From: Elusimicrobiota bacterium
Lineage (GTDB): Bacteria > Elusimicrobiota > Elusimicrobia > UBA1565
Length of the DNA stretch: 64,000 nt
Assembly (NCBI GenBank): GCA_016196755.1
Contig: JACPXC010000058.1
Span: forward strand, 1-64,000
Direction: 5' to 3'
The translations under genes were made by a program, and so were the position numbers. Below are positions 26,754 to 35,400 of the stretch, piece after piece; position 1 is the first letter of the stretch; each line of letters opens with the position of its first letter. Under the pieces are notes generated by a model, which was given only the letters and a program-made list of their open reading frames with translations, had not been told where the DNA came from and did not search any database.

Positions 26754-27233
26754 ATGAGCATATCGAGGACTTTGACCGTAGCCGCCGCGCTGGCTCTGCC
26801 CAGCTCGGCGGCCGCCCCCGTCGAGGAATCCGAGCGCGAGGCCCCCGGCGGCGCCCAATGGAAGGAGAAGCTGGGTCTCAGCGCCGAACAGGCGCGCAAG
26901 TTCTTAGCCGCCGAAGAGGCCCGAGAAACCGACGTGAAGACCCTGCGCGACGGCCTCAGCGCCGCGATCGTCAAGCTCCATTCGCTCCTCACCGACGGAG
27001 CTCCCGAGAAGGACGTCCAGGAGGCGCTCGCCGCCGTCGCCAAGCGGCGCAAGGCGCTGGCGGACCGCAACGACCAATTCGACGCGGCGATCTCGTCGTA
27101 CCTCACCGCGTCGCAGAGGGCGAAGCTGCTGGTCTGGCGCTCGCTCTTGGCCGCGCAGGTAAGGACGTGGAAGGGCGGCGAAACGGGGGATCTTAGGGAC
27201 CTCGAGCCCGGAGAAGAGCTCGAGCCGGATTGA
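26754..27233 (+). CDS. Spy/CpxP-like periplasmic protein
   Basis: A 159-aa protein with a short signal peptide (residues 1-20). The mature part is all-helical: WKEKLGLSAEQARKFLAAEEARE near residue 36, KLHSLLTDGAPEKDVQEALAAV near 72 and a YLTASQRAKLLVWRSLLAAQ helix near 114, the last resembling the LTxxQ motif of Spy/CpxP/ZraP proteins. Such proteins act as periplasmic chaperones or metal-stress sensors. The AGGAGGA before the ATG at 26754 is strong. The promoter carries four 11-bp repeats, fitting control by a two-component regulator as in the Cpx, Bae or Zra systems. Confidence 0.7.
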   Translation: MSISRTLTVAAALALPSSAAAPVEESEREAPGGAQWKEKLGLSAEQARKFLAAEEARETDVKTLRDGLSAAIVKLHSLLTDGAPEKDVQEALAAVAKRRKALADRNDQFDAAISSYLTASQRAKLLVWRSLLAAQVRTWKGGETGDLRDLEPGEELEPD

Positions 27234-27280
27234 CGGATTCGGTACGGCAACGCCGGAATCTCGAGCGGGAGTTATTAGAC

Positions 27281-27301
27281 CTGTTGACAACCCTGTTGAC
27301 A
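27281..27301. repeat. Direct repeat CTGTTGACA x2
   Basis: CTGTTGACA occurs at 27281-27289 and at 27293-27301, 12 bp apart. Each contains a perfect -35-like TTGACA on the plus strand, but no -10 follows at suitable distance; the convergent tRNA-Cys comes next. It could be a protein-binding site or part of the end of the Spy-like transcript. Confidence 0.4.
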
Positions 27302-27320
27302 GCTCAACCCTTCGCAAAAC

Positions 27321-27396
27321 TGGAGGTGCGAGCAGGAATCGAACCTGCGCATAACGGTTTTGCAGACCGTCCCCTTAACCACTTGGGTATCGCACC
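27321..27396 (-). tRNA. tRNA-Cys (anticodon GCA)
   Basis: Read on the minus strand, acceptor GGTGCGA pairs with TCGCACC, followed by discriminator T and an encoded CCA. The anticodon stem ACGGT/ACCGT encloses loop CTGCAAA with anticodon GCA. The T arm is GCAGG-TTCGAAT-CCTGC. It lies 6 nt downstream of glmS copy 2 on the same strand. Confidence 0.95.
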
Positions 27397-27402
27397 TTAG
27401 AT

Positions 27403-29262
27403 TCATTCGACCGTGACGCTCTTGGCCAGGTTCCGCGGCTGGTCTATGTCGCAGCCGCGGAGGTCGGCGATGTGGTACGCCAAAAGCTGGAGCGGCACGA
27501 TGTTGAGGATCGGCGAGAGCCGCTCGTCGACCGGCGGCAGCTCGAGGAGATGCTCGGCCCGGCCGCTCAGGCGCTTCTCGCCGCGCGTGCAGAGCGCGAT
27601 GAGCCGGGCGCCGCGCGAGCGCGCCTCCTCGATGTTGGAAAGGGTCTTCTCGAGCGTCTCGGACTCGGTGGCGATGGCCACGACGGGCATGCTCGGGTCG
27701 ATGAGCGCCAGCGGCCCGTGCTTCATCTCGCCGGCGGGGAAGCCCTCGGCGTGGATGTAGGAGATCTCCTTGAGCTTGAGCGCCCCTTCCAGCGCGGTCG
27801 GATAGTTCACCCCGCGGCCGATATACAGGAAGTGCTCGGCCTTGTGATGCGCCTCGGCTATCACGCGGACCTGAGGTTCGAGGCGCAGGGACTCTTCGAT
27901 GAGCTCCGGCAGGGACTGAAGGCCCTCGGTCCAGCTCAACGCCTCGGCCTCCGAGATGGAGGCGCGGGCGACCCCGGCGTGCAGGGTCAGGACGTTGAGA
28001 GCCGTGAGCTGGCCGATGAAGGCCTTAGTCGAGGCCACCCCGCACTCGGGGCCGCAGCAGGTGTGGAAGCTGTAGTCCGCCTGGCGCGGGATGGCGGCGC
28101 CGACGGTATTTCCTATCGAAAGGACCTCGAGGCCGGCGTCCTGGGCTAGGCGCACGGCGGCCAGGGTGTCGGCGGTTTCGCCGGACTGGCTGATGGCGAC
28201 GACGAGGGTCCCGGGGGGCAGCACCGGGCGGCGGTAGCGGAACTCGGAGGCGGTCTCGACCTGGGTCGCCAGTCCGGCATGGCGTTCGAGCAGGTACTTA
28301 CCGACGATGCCGGCGTGCCAGGAGGTTCCGCAAGCCAGGATGTGGACGCCCGCCGCGGAGCGCAGCGACTCGGCGGCGAGGCCGGTCTCGCGCTTGAGGA
28401 CGCCGTCGCCCAGCGGGAGCAGGCGGCCGCGCAGGGTGTTGCGCACGGACCGCGGCTGCTCGTGGATCTCCTTGATCATGAAATGGCGGTGGCCGTCCTT
28501 CTCGGCGGCCGCGCTGTCCCAGTTGATGTCGGCCGGGAGCTTCGCGAGCGGAAGGCCTTCGGCGTCGAGGAACTCGCAGCGGTCCCCGCGCAGGACCGCG
28601 AACTCCCCGTCCTCGAGATAGACGACCTTGCGGGTGTGCTTGAGCAGCGCCGGGACGTCCGAGGCGATGAAGTTCTCGGCTTCGCCGAGGCCGACGACCA
28701 GCGGCGAGTCCTTCTTGGCCGCCACGATGACGCCCGGCGCCCGCGACCAGAGCGCGGCCAGGGCGTAGGCGCCGCGGACCTTCTTGAGGATGGCGCGGAC
28801 CGCGTCGGACAGGGCGCGCTCGGCGGCGGCCTCGGAACCGGTGAAGCCGCGGAGCTCTTCCTCTATCAGGTGGGGCAGGACCTCGGTGTCGGTGGCGGAG
28901 GTGAAGTCGTGGCCGGCCTCGGCGAGCGCGTGTTTGAGAGGAAGGTAGTTCTCGATGATCCCGTTGTGGATCACCGCCACCGAGCCCTCGCAGTCGAGGT
29001 GCGGATGGGCGTTGACTTCGGACGGCCCTCCGTGGGTCGCCCAGCGGGTGTGCCCAAGACCGATGAAGCCTTCGAGGGGGGCGCGGTTGAGCAAGGCGCC
29101 CAGGTTGGCGAGCTTGCCGACGCTGCGCGAGACGCCGATCGAGCCGTTGGAGAAAACGGCCACGCCGGCGGAGTCGTAGCCGCGGTACTCGAGCCTCTTG
29201 AGCCCGTCCAAGAGGATCGGCACGGCTTGTCTCGGTCCCGCGTAACCCACTATTCCGCACAT
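27403..29262 (-). CDS. glmS: Glutamine-fructose-6-phosphate aminotransferase (copy 2)
   Basis: A 619-aa second GlmS. The amidotransferase domain starts with Cys2 in CGIVGYAGPRQAVPIL; GHTRWATHGG, HNGIIENYLP and both SIS domains (VVAISQSGETADTLAA, CGPECGVASTKAFIGQ, EMKHGPLALID) are intact, as is the C-terminal DQPRNLAKSVTVE. Compared with copy 1 it is 6 residues shorter overall and differs throughout, so this is an old paralogue rather than a recent copy. The ATG at 29262 is set by the family N-terminus and lies 6 nt after TATAAT with no Shine-Dalgarno. It may supply GlcN-6-P for the exopolysaccharide genes, but that is inference. Confidence 0.96.
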   Translation of the reverse strand: MCGIVGYAGPRQAVPILLDGLKRLEYRGYDSAGVAVFSNGSIGVSRSVGKLANLGALLNRAPLEGFIGLGHTRWATHGGPSEVNAHPHLDCEGSVAVIHNGIIENYLPLKHALAEAGHDFTSATDTEVLPHLIEEELRGFTGSEAAAERALSDAVRAILKKVRGAYALAALWSRAPGVIVAAKKDSPLVVGLGEAENFIASDVPALLKHTRKVVYLEDGEFAVLRGDRCEFLDAEGLPLAKLPADINWDSAAAEKDGHRHFMIKEIHEQPRSVRNTLRGRLLPLGDGVLKRETGLAAESLRSAAGVHILACGTSWHAGIVGKYLLERHAGLATQVETASEFRYRRPVLPPGTLVVAISQSGETADTLAAVRLAQDAGLEVLSIGNTVGAAIPRQADYSFHTCCGPECGVASTKAFIGQLTALNVLTLHAGVARASISEAEALSWTEGLQSLPELIEESLRLEPQVRVIAEAHHKAEHFLYIGRGVNYPTALEGALKLKEISYIHAEGFPAGEMKHGPLALIDPSMPVVAIATESETLEKTLSNIEEARSRGARLIALCTRGEKRLSGRAEHLLELPPVDERLSPILNIVPLQLLAYHIADLRGCDIDQPRNLAKSVTVE

Positions 29263-29268
29263 GGGGGG

Positions 29269-29274
29269 ATTATA
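29269..29274 (-). promoter_or_regulatory. TATAAT 6 nt before glmS copy 2
   Basis: On the minus strand TATAAT (29274 to 29269) is followed by six C residues and the ATG. There is no purine-rich ribosome site. This is the clearest leaderless-type start in the window. Confidence 0.5.
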
Positions 29275-29429
29275 GGCGCGAGGCGCGGCCGTGCCCATGG
29301 AGAGGGCGTCAAGGTCTTTGGAAAGAAGAGTGACGCGCGGATACACAAAACCGTTGCGCCGGCGTCCGAGCGCCGGAACATCGGGATGATAGGATGGCTT
29401 TCGCCAGGATTCGGAGGAGACACCTAACG

Positions 29430-30860
29430 ATGACTAGAAAACTCTCGGTGCAGGCCTGCGATCGGGAAGGCCCCGTGGAATTCCGGCGCTCGCAAGGAGT
29501 GGGCGCCGCGGAAGCGCCGGCCGGAGGCTCCGACGCGCCGGTCTTCGAGAAGCTGCTGCAGAAGATCATGTCGCGCGACGCTCGCGTCGCCGTCATGGGC
29601 TTGGGCTATGTCGGCCTGCCGCTGGTGCGGCTCTTCGCCGCCAAGGGGTTCCCCGTGATGGGGTTCGACCTCGACCAGGCGAAGGTGGATCAGCTCAACC
29701 GCGGCCGTTCCTATATCAAGTCGGTGCCCTCCGCGGCCATCGCCAAGCACGTAGCCGAGAAGCAGCTGATGGTCACCAGCGACGTCCGGCACCTCGCCAC
29801 GGCCGACGCGATCTTCATCTGCGTCCCGACGCCTCTGACCGGGGACGGCAAGCCGGACGTCTCCTCGATCCGCCAGACCGCGAAGGCGATCTCCAACTCG
29901 CTGAGGCGAGGACAGCTCATCGTCCTGGAAAGCACGAGCTACCCGGGCACGACCCGCGAGATCATGAAGCCCGAGCTCGAGCGCAAGGGACTGCGCTGCG
30001 GGACGGACTTCTTCCTCGCCTTCTCGCCGGAGCGCGAGGACCCTGGGAACAAGGACTTCACGATGGAGCAGATCCCCAAGATCGTCGGCGGCATCGACGA
30101 CGCCTCGCGCCAGGCCGCGGCGACCCTATATAAGGAAGCCGTGAACAAGGTGGTCGAGGTCTCCTCCTGCGAGGCGGCCGAGGCGGCCAAGCTGCTCGAG
30201 AACATCTACCGCTGCGTCAACATAGCGCTCGTCAACGAGCTGAAGATGTGCTTCGACCGCATGGGCATCGACGTCTGGGAGGTCATCGGAGCGGCCTCCA
30301 CCAAGCCGTTCGGGTTCCAGGCCTTCTACCCGGGCCCGGGCCTGGGCGGGCACTGCATCCCGATCGACCCGTTCTATCTTTCATGGAAGGCTCGCGAGTT
30401 CCAGTTCAACACACGCTTCATCGACCTGGCCGGCGAGCTCAACATCCAGATGCCGTTCTACGTGATCGCGAAGCTTGAGGAGGCCCTGCGCGTGCGCGGC
30501 AAGAAGCTCGCAGGGGCCCGCATCTTGATGCTCGGGCTGGCCTACAAGAAGGACATCGACGACCCGCGCGAGTCGCCGGCCTTCCGGCTGCTCGAACTGC
30601 TCGAGCAGAAGGGGGCGTCGGTGGTCTACAACGACCCCAACATCCCGAAGTTCCCGACGATGCGCCATTACCAGCATCTGAAGGTGAAGGCGGTGCCGCT
30701 GACGCCGACGGTCCTGGAAGGCGTGGATGCGGCCCTGGTCGTGACCGACCACGGCGACTTCGATTACGAGATGATCGCCAAGCACGCGCCCCTGATCGTC
30801 GACACGCGCAACGCCTGCGGGGGCCTCGAGCGGTGGCGCGAGAAGATCGTGCGGGCGTGA
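29430..30860 (+). CDS. wbpA: UDP-N-acetyl-D-glucosamine 6-dehydrogenase (WbpA-like)
   Basis: A 476-aa nucleotide-sugar dehydrogenase oxidising C6 of a UDP-sugar to the acid. After a 45-residue N-terminal extension comes the Rossmann motif VAVMGLGYVGLPLVRLFAAKG, then FICVPTPLTGDGKPDVS, ESTSYPGTTRE, and FLAFSPEREDPGN. The catalytic Cys sits in GLGGHCIPIDPFYLSWKARE, the WbpA-type sequence rather than the UDP-glucose type. LMLGLAYKKDIDDPRESPA follows. UDP-GlcNAc or UDP-ManNAc is therefore the likely substrate. The ATG at 29430 is chosen for GGAGGAG at 29413-29419; an earlier ATG exists at 29394. Its stop overlaps the GTG of the DUF2334 gene. Confidence 0.92.
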   Translation: MTRKLSVQACDREGPVEFRRSQGVGAAEAPAGGSDAPVFEKLLQKIMSRDARVAVMGLGYVGLPLVRLFAAKGFPVMGFDLDQAKVDQLNRGRSYIKSVPSAAIAKHVAEKQLMVTSDVRHLATADAIFICVPTPLTGDGKPDVSSIRQTAKAISNSLRRGQLIVLESTSYPGTTREIMKPELERKGLRCGTDFFLAFSPEREDPGNKDFTMEQIPKIVGGIDDASRQAAATLYKEAVNKVVEVSSCEAAEAAKLLENIYRCVNIALVNELKMCFDRMGIDVWEVIGAASTKPFGFQAFYPGPGLGGHCIPIDPFYLSWKAREFQFNTRFIDLAGELNIQMPFYVIAKLEEALRVRGKKLAGARILMLGLAYKKDIDDPRESPAFRLLELLEQKGASVVYNDPNIPKFPTMRHYQHLKVKAVPLTPTVLEGVDAALVVTDHGDFDYEMIAKHAPLIVDTRNACGGLERWREKIVRA

Positions 30861-32437
30861 GCATCGCGCTGGCGGCGCTGGCGCTGGCGGGGGCGGCCCT
30901 TGCCGCCTCCGCCGCGCCGGCGAAGCCGTCGTCGCTGAAGGTCTGCGTATACTACGACCCGGGTCCGGAGCCCTCGGGAGGCAACGGGCTCCTGCACGCG
31001 GTGATGCTCGAGAACCTGCTCGGGCACTTTCGGGAGGCCGCCGTCGTCCTGTCGCCGGCTGCCGGTTACTCCGCCGGCGGGCTCGGGACATGCGACAGGG
31101 TGGCCTATATCGGCAGCCGCTACGACGCTGTCCTCGAGCGGGACTTCCTGACCGACGCCGCGCGCTTTGACAAGCCGTTCCTGTGGGTCAACTACAACAT
31201 CCGTCAGCTCCAGGAGGCGATGGGGGCCGAGGCGTTCGGCGCCAAATGGGGTTTCGTATTCCTCGGCTTGCGCGGCTTCGACCCCCCCTCGAAGGCCGGC
31301 GGCATCCCCGATTTCTACCGCGGCTTCGAGTACGGAGGGGAGCATTTCACCAAGCTGGCCTATGTCCGCAAGGAGGACGGCGCCGTCGTCGCCGCCCCCG
31401 AGCTGGCGCTCTTGGGCGGCGTGACCGGGAAGGTGCTCGCCAAGGCGATCCACTCCCGCAGCGGCGACTCCACCCCCTATGTCGTTCAGAAGGGCGGCTC
31501 CTTCTTTGTGGGCGACAACCCCTTCGTCTACATCGGCGAGGACGACCGCTACCTCATCCTTGCCGACCTGCTTTTCGACTTCCTCAAGCTGGCGCCCCGA
31601 GATGCCCGGCGCCACGCCCTGGTCCGGCTCGAGGACGTCCATCCGAACTACGACCTGAAGCTGCTTCACCGAGCGATCGACGTGCTCAAGGAGCGCAAGG
31701 TCCCCTTCGCGTTATCGGTCATACCCAAGTACGTGCCGGCCGGGCGACCGGAGGCCGAGGGCGTCGGGCTCAAGGACCGCCCCGAGTTCGTCAAGGCCCT
31801 GCTCTACGCCCAGGCCAACGGCGGCGTCCTCCTCCTTCACGGCTACACCCACAGCGTGGCCGGGCTCGACGCCTGCCCTCCCTTGGCGTCGGGGGCGGAC
31901 TACGAATTCTGGGACCGCTGCCGGCAGGCGCCGCTGTCCTACGACTCGGCGGACTTCGCCCGGGGTAGGATGGCCAAGGCGCGGGCGTCGCTGGCGGCGG
32001 TCGGACTCTCGGCCGTGGGCTGGGTGACGCCGCATTACACCGCGTCCCCGATCGATTTCGCGGTGTTCGCCGGGGAGTTCGACCGCACGGTCCAGCGCGC
32101 CCGCTACGCCGTGGGCGAGCCGGGCGGCCCGGTCTCGGTCAGCCAGTTCTTTCCCTACACCGTCTATAAGGACCATTACGGCCAGTTCGTGTGGCCGGAA
32201 AACCTGGGTTTCGTGGGGATGCCGGACGCCGCCCCGGGAGAGCGCGGGGCGGTGGAGATCGTCCGCTCGGCGCGCCGGACGCGGGTCGTCCGGGACGCCT
32301 GGGCCTCTTTCTTCTGGCACCCCCAGCTCGCCAATACGCCCGGCGAGGTCGAGCGCCTTGGAACGCTGACCGACGAGATCCGCGCCTTGGGCTACGAGTT
32401 CGTGTCGCTCGACGCCCTGCGGGCGCGCGACGAGTAG
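30857..32437 (+). CDS. DUF2334 polysaccharide-deacetylase-like protein
   Basis: A 526-aa exported protein with a signal peptide at about residues 1-20. The N-terminal part is a divergent Rossmann-like region (KVCVYYDPGPEP, RVAYIGSRYD). From about residue 255 the DUF2334 deacetylase-like fold is recognisable: LVRLEDVHPNYDLKLL (metal Asp and His), PFALSVIPKYV, LLLHGYTHSVAG (H-x3-H) and WVTPHYTASPID. C-terminal SFFWHPQL supplies a further His. It is probably a metal-dependent de-N-acetylase acting on a periplasmic polysaccharide. Translational overlap (GTGA) with wbpA suggests they modify the same glycan. Confidence 0.82.
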   Translation: MSIALAALALAGAALAASAAPAKPSSLKVCVYYDPGPEPSGGNGLLHAVMLENLLGHFREAAVVLSPAAGYSAGGLGTCDRVAYIGSRYDAVLERDFLTDAARFDKPFLWVNYNIRQLQEAMGAEAFGAKWGFVFLGLRGFDPPSKAGGIPDFYRGFEYGGEHFTKLAYVRKEDGAVVAAPELALLGGVTGKVLAKAIHSRSGDSTPYVVQKGGSFFVGDNPFVYIGEDDRYLILADLLFDFLKLAPRDARRHALVRLEDVHPNYDLKLLHRAIDVLKERKVPFALSVIPKYVPAGRPEAEGVGLKDRPEFVKALLYAQANGGVLLLHGYTHSVAGLDACPPLASGADYEFWDRCRQAPLSYDSADFARGRMAKARASLAAVGLSAVGWVTPHYTASPIDFAVFAGEFDRTVQRARYAVGEPGGPVSVSQFFPYTVYKDHYGQFVWPENLGFVGMPDAAPGERGAVEIVRSARRTRVVRDAWASFFWHPQLANTPGEVERLGTLTDEIRALGYEFVSLDALRARDE

Positions 32438-32438
32438 G

Positions 32439-35400
32439 CTACTTCACGAGAGCGAAGCTCTGGTAGAGGACCTTGGAGTCGACCCGCTTGATCTTGGCGA
32501 CGTAGACCCCGGACTCCCGCACCCGGCCCGAGCCGTCCTTGGCGTCCCATACGATGGGCGGCCCGCCTTGGCGGGACCCCCGGAAGACCTCGTGCCCGGC
32601 CACGCTGTAGATGTTGACCTCCTCGGCGTCGATCCCGAACGCCGCCACGTCGTTGATGCCGTCGGCCAGCGCCGGGCTCAGGAACTTCTGGGGAGCCCGG
32701 GCGAGGTCGCCCGGTCCCAGCGCCGGGACAAATCCCGCCGTGAGGCCGGTGCCGCCCACGTTGACGGAGACGTTGGTGAACCGGACCGTGGCATCCTCGT
32801 TGTAGAGCGCCACGCTCCCGGCATTGTAGGGCCGCTCGGTATCCGTGAAGGTCGTCACGGTCTGTCCGTTGATGGACACGGTCATCGTGTCGAGGTTCTG
32901 GAGGATCCGGACGTTGGTCCAGGCCCCGATCGGCACCGCGGGCGACGGACCCGTGGCCAGGAAGCGCTGCCCGCCGGGATAGGCGGGGTCGCGCTTACCG
33001 AGCTCCCAGCCGTTGGGCTTAGGGGCCAGGTAGTAGAAGTGCTCGTCATCGGTGTAGTTCCAGACCACCCAGGCCGTCTCCCAGGCGTTGGGCGGGTTGT
33101 TCTGGCGCAGCTGGGCGATGGTGTTGAGCGACACCGAGAAGTCCAGCGGCACGCCAAACGAGGGCCCGACCACCATCGAGGCGTGGGTCTCCTCCGGCGC
33201 CAGGCTCGGCGTCGGGCTCTCCTCGAGCCAGTACATCGACCCGTCGGTCTTGACCTGCGTGCAGCCGTAGCCGGCGTAGGCCGACCGCCAGGGACCGAAG
33301 GTCGCTCCATCGGGCATACAGGTGTTGAGCGGATAGTTCTGGAAGTTTTCCGTCAGAGTCCCTCCTGCCGCCCCCGGACCCGCCGAGGCCGTCGTCGTCG
33401 CCGCGCAGGCGGTCTCGCTGCCGCTGGAGGCCATGAGCCCCAGGTTGTCGAGCCGCGTCGCGGCGCTCTGCTCGCTCCTAAACGAGTAGCCGCTGCCGAC
33501 CAGCTGTTCCGTCCCGTTCCCCTGCCTGACGTAGGCGCTGTATTTTCGCGCGGCCAGGTCGACCACGAGACGGATGCGGTAGGCCAGGCCGGCGCTGTAG
33601 GGGATCGCCGCCGCCGCCGCGTAGGCGGCGCCGTCGCGAGCGTCGATGAAGCCCGAATTGTTGAAGCGCACCGCGGCCGCCAGCGAGGCGTAGCCGGAGG
33701 CCGCGCCGTTGGAGAGGCCGCTGACTCCGTCCATCCGGGCTATGGCGGGCGTGGCGTCGTAGGATACCGTGAAGGCCCCCGTTTGGCCCCCCAGCGCGGA
33801 GTTCTGCCAAGTGCCGGCGCTCGTGATGCAGGCGCCCCCCGGCGGCGGCGGCGGCGGCGCGGACGCCGTGGTGAAGCTGCCGTTTGCCGAGGTCGCCAGG
33901 TTTCCGGCCGCGTCGCGCGACTTGACCCGATATTGATAGACCGCGCCGGTGTTCAGCCCGCTCAGGGCCGCGGAGTGGCTGGTCGTCAGGGCCGAGACCA
34001 GAGGGCTCGCCGAGCCGTAGGAGGCCGTGGGGCCGTACTCGACCTGGGTGTCGGCCGGTTCGTCGGTCGTCCAGGCTATCGTCGCCGAGCTCTGCCCGAT
34101 GCCCGAGGACGTCGCCCCGCTGAGGACTGGGGCGGTCGTATCGGGAGGCGGCAGCGCGGCGGCCGTCAACGCGCAGGCCGTCTCGCTGCCGGCCGACGCG
34201 AATAGACCGAGGTTGTCGAGACGTCCCGCGCCGGCCTGCTCGGTCCTAAACGAGTAGCCGCTGCCGATGAGCTGCTCCGTCCCGGCGCCCTGTCTGACGT
34301 AGGCGCTGTACTTGCGCGTTGCCAGATCGACGACGAGGCGGAACCGATAGGTCAGGCCGGAGACGTAAGGGATAGCCGCCGCCGCCGCGTAGGCGGCGCC
34401 GTTGCGGGCGTCGATGGCGCCGGTGTTGTTGAAGCGCACGGCGGCCGCCAGCGCGGTGTAGCCGGAGGCCGCCCCGTTGGAAAGGCCGCTGACCCCGTCC
34501 ATGTTCGCCGTTCCGGGCACCGCGTCGAAGCTGACGGTGAAGGGCCCCGTCTGCGCCCCGAACGCGGCGTTCTGCCAGGTCCCTGCGCTGACGTAGCAGC
34601 CTGCCGCCGGCGGCGGAGGGGGAGGAGGCGGCGCGGCCGCCGTGGTGAAGCTGGCGTTGGCCGAGGTCGCGAGGTTTCCGGCCGCGTCGCGCGACTTGAC
34701 CCGGTAATGGTAGACGGTGCCGGCGCTCAGCCCGCTCAAGGCCGCCGAGTGGGCCGTGGTCAGCGCCGCGGCGAGCGGACTCGCCGAGCCGTAGGAGGAC
34801 GTCGGGCCGTATTCTACCTGGGTGTCGGAGGGCTCGTTGGTCGTCCAGGCGATCGTCGCCGAGTTCTGGCCGATGGCGGAGGCCGCCACCCCGCTCAAGA
34901 CCGGAGCGGTCGTATCGGGAGGCGGCAGCGCGGCGGCCGTGACCGCGCAGGCCGTCTGGTTGCCGCTCGAGGCCAAGAGGCCGAGGTTGTCGAGACGTCC
35001 GGCCCCGGCCTGCTCGGTCCTAAACGAGTAGCCGTTGCCGATGAGCTTCTCCGTCCCTGTCCCCTGCCTGACGTAGGCGCTGTACTTGCGCGCCGCAAGG
35101 TCCACCACGAGGCGGAAGCGATAGGTCAGGCCGGCGCTGTAGGGGATCGCCGCCGCCGCCGCGTAGGCGGCGCCGTTGCGGGCGTCGATGGAGCCGGTGT
35201 TGTTGAAGCGCACGGCCGCCGCCAGGGCGGCGTAGCCGGAGGCCGCTCCGTTGGAGAGGCCGCTGACTCCGTCCATGTTGGCCGTTCCGGGCACGGCGTC
35301 GAAGCTGACGGTGAAGGGCCCCGTTTGCGCCCCGAACGCGGCGTTCTGCCAGGTCCCGGCGCTGACGTAGCAGCCTGCCGCCGGAGGCGGAGGGGGAGGG

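Noticed and set aside
32439-32640. A canonical Bacteroidetes type IX C-terminal sorting domain
   Set aside because: The end resembles FlgD/Ig-like C-termini but lacks the usual T9SS spacing and final motif; only the PorV-like neighbour hints at such export.
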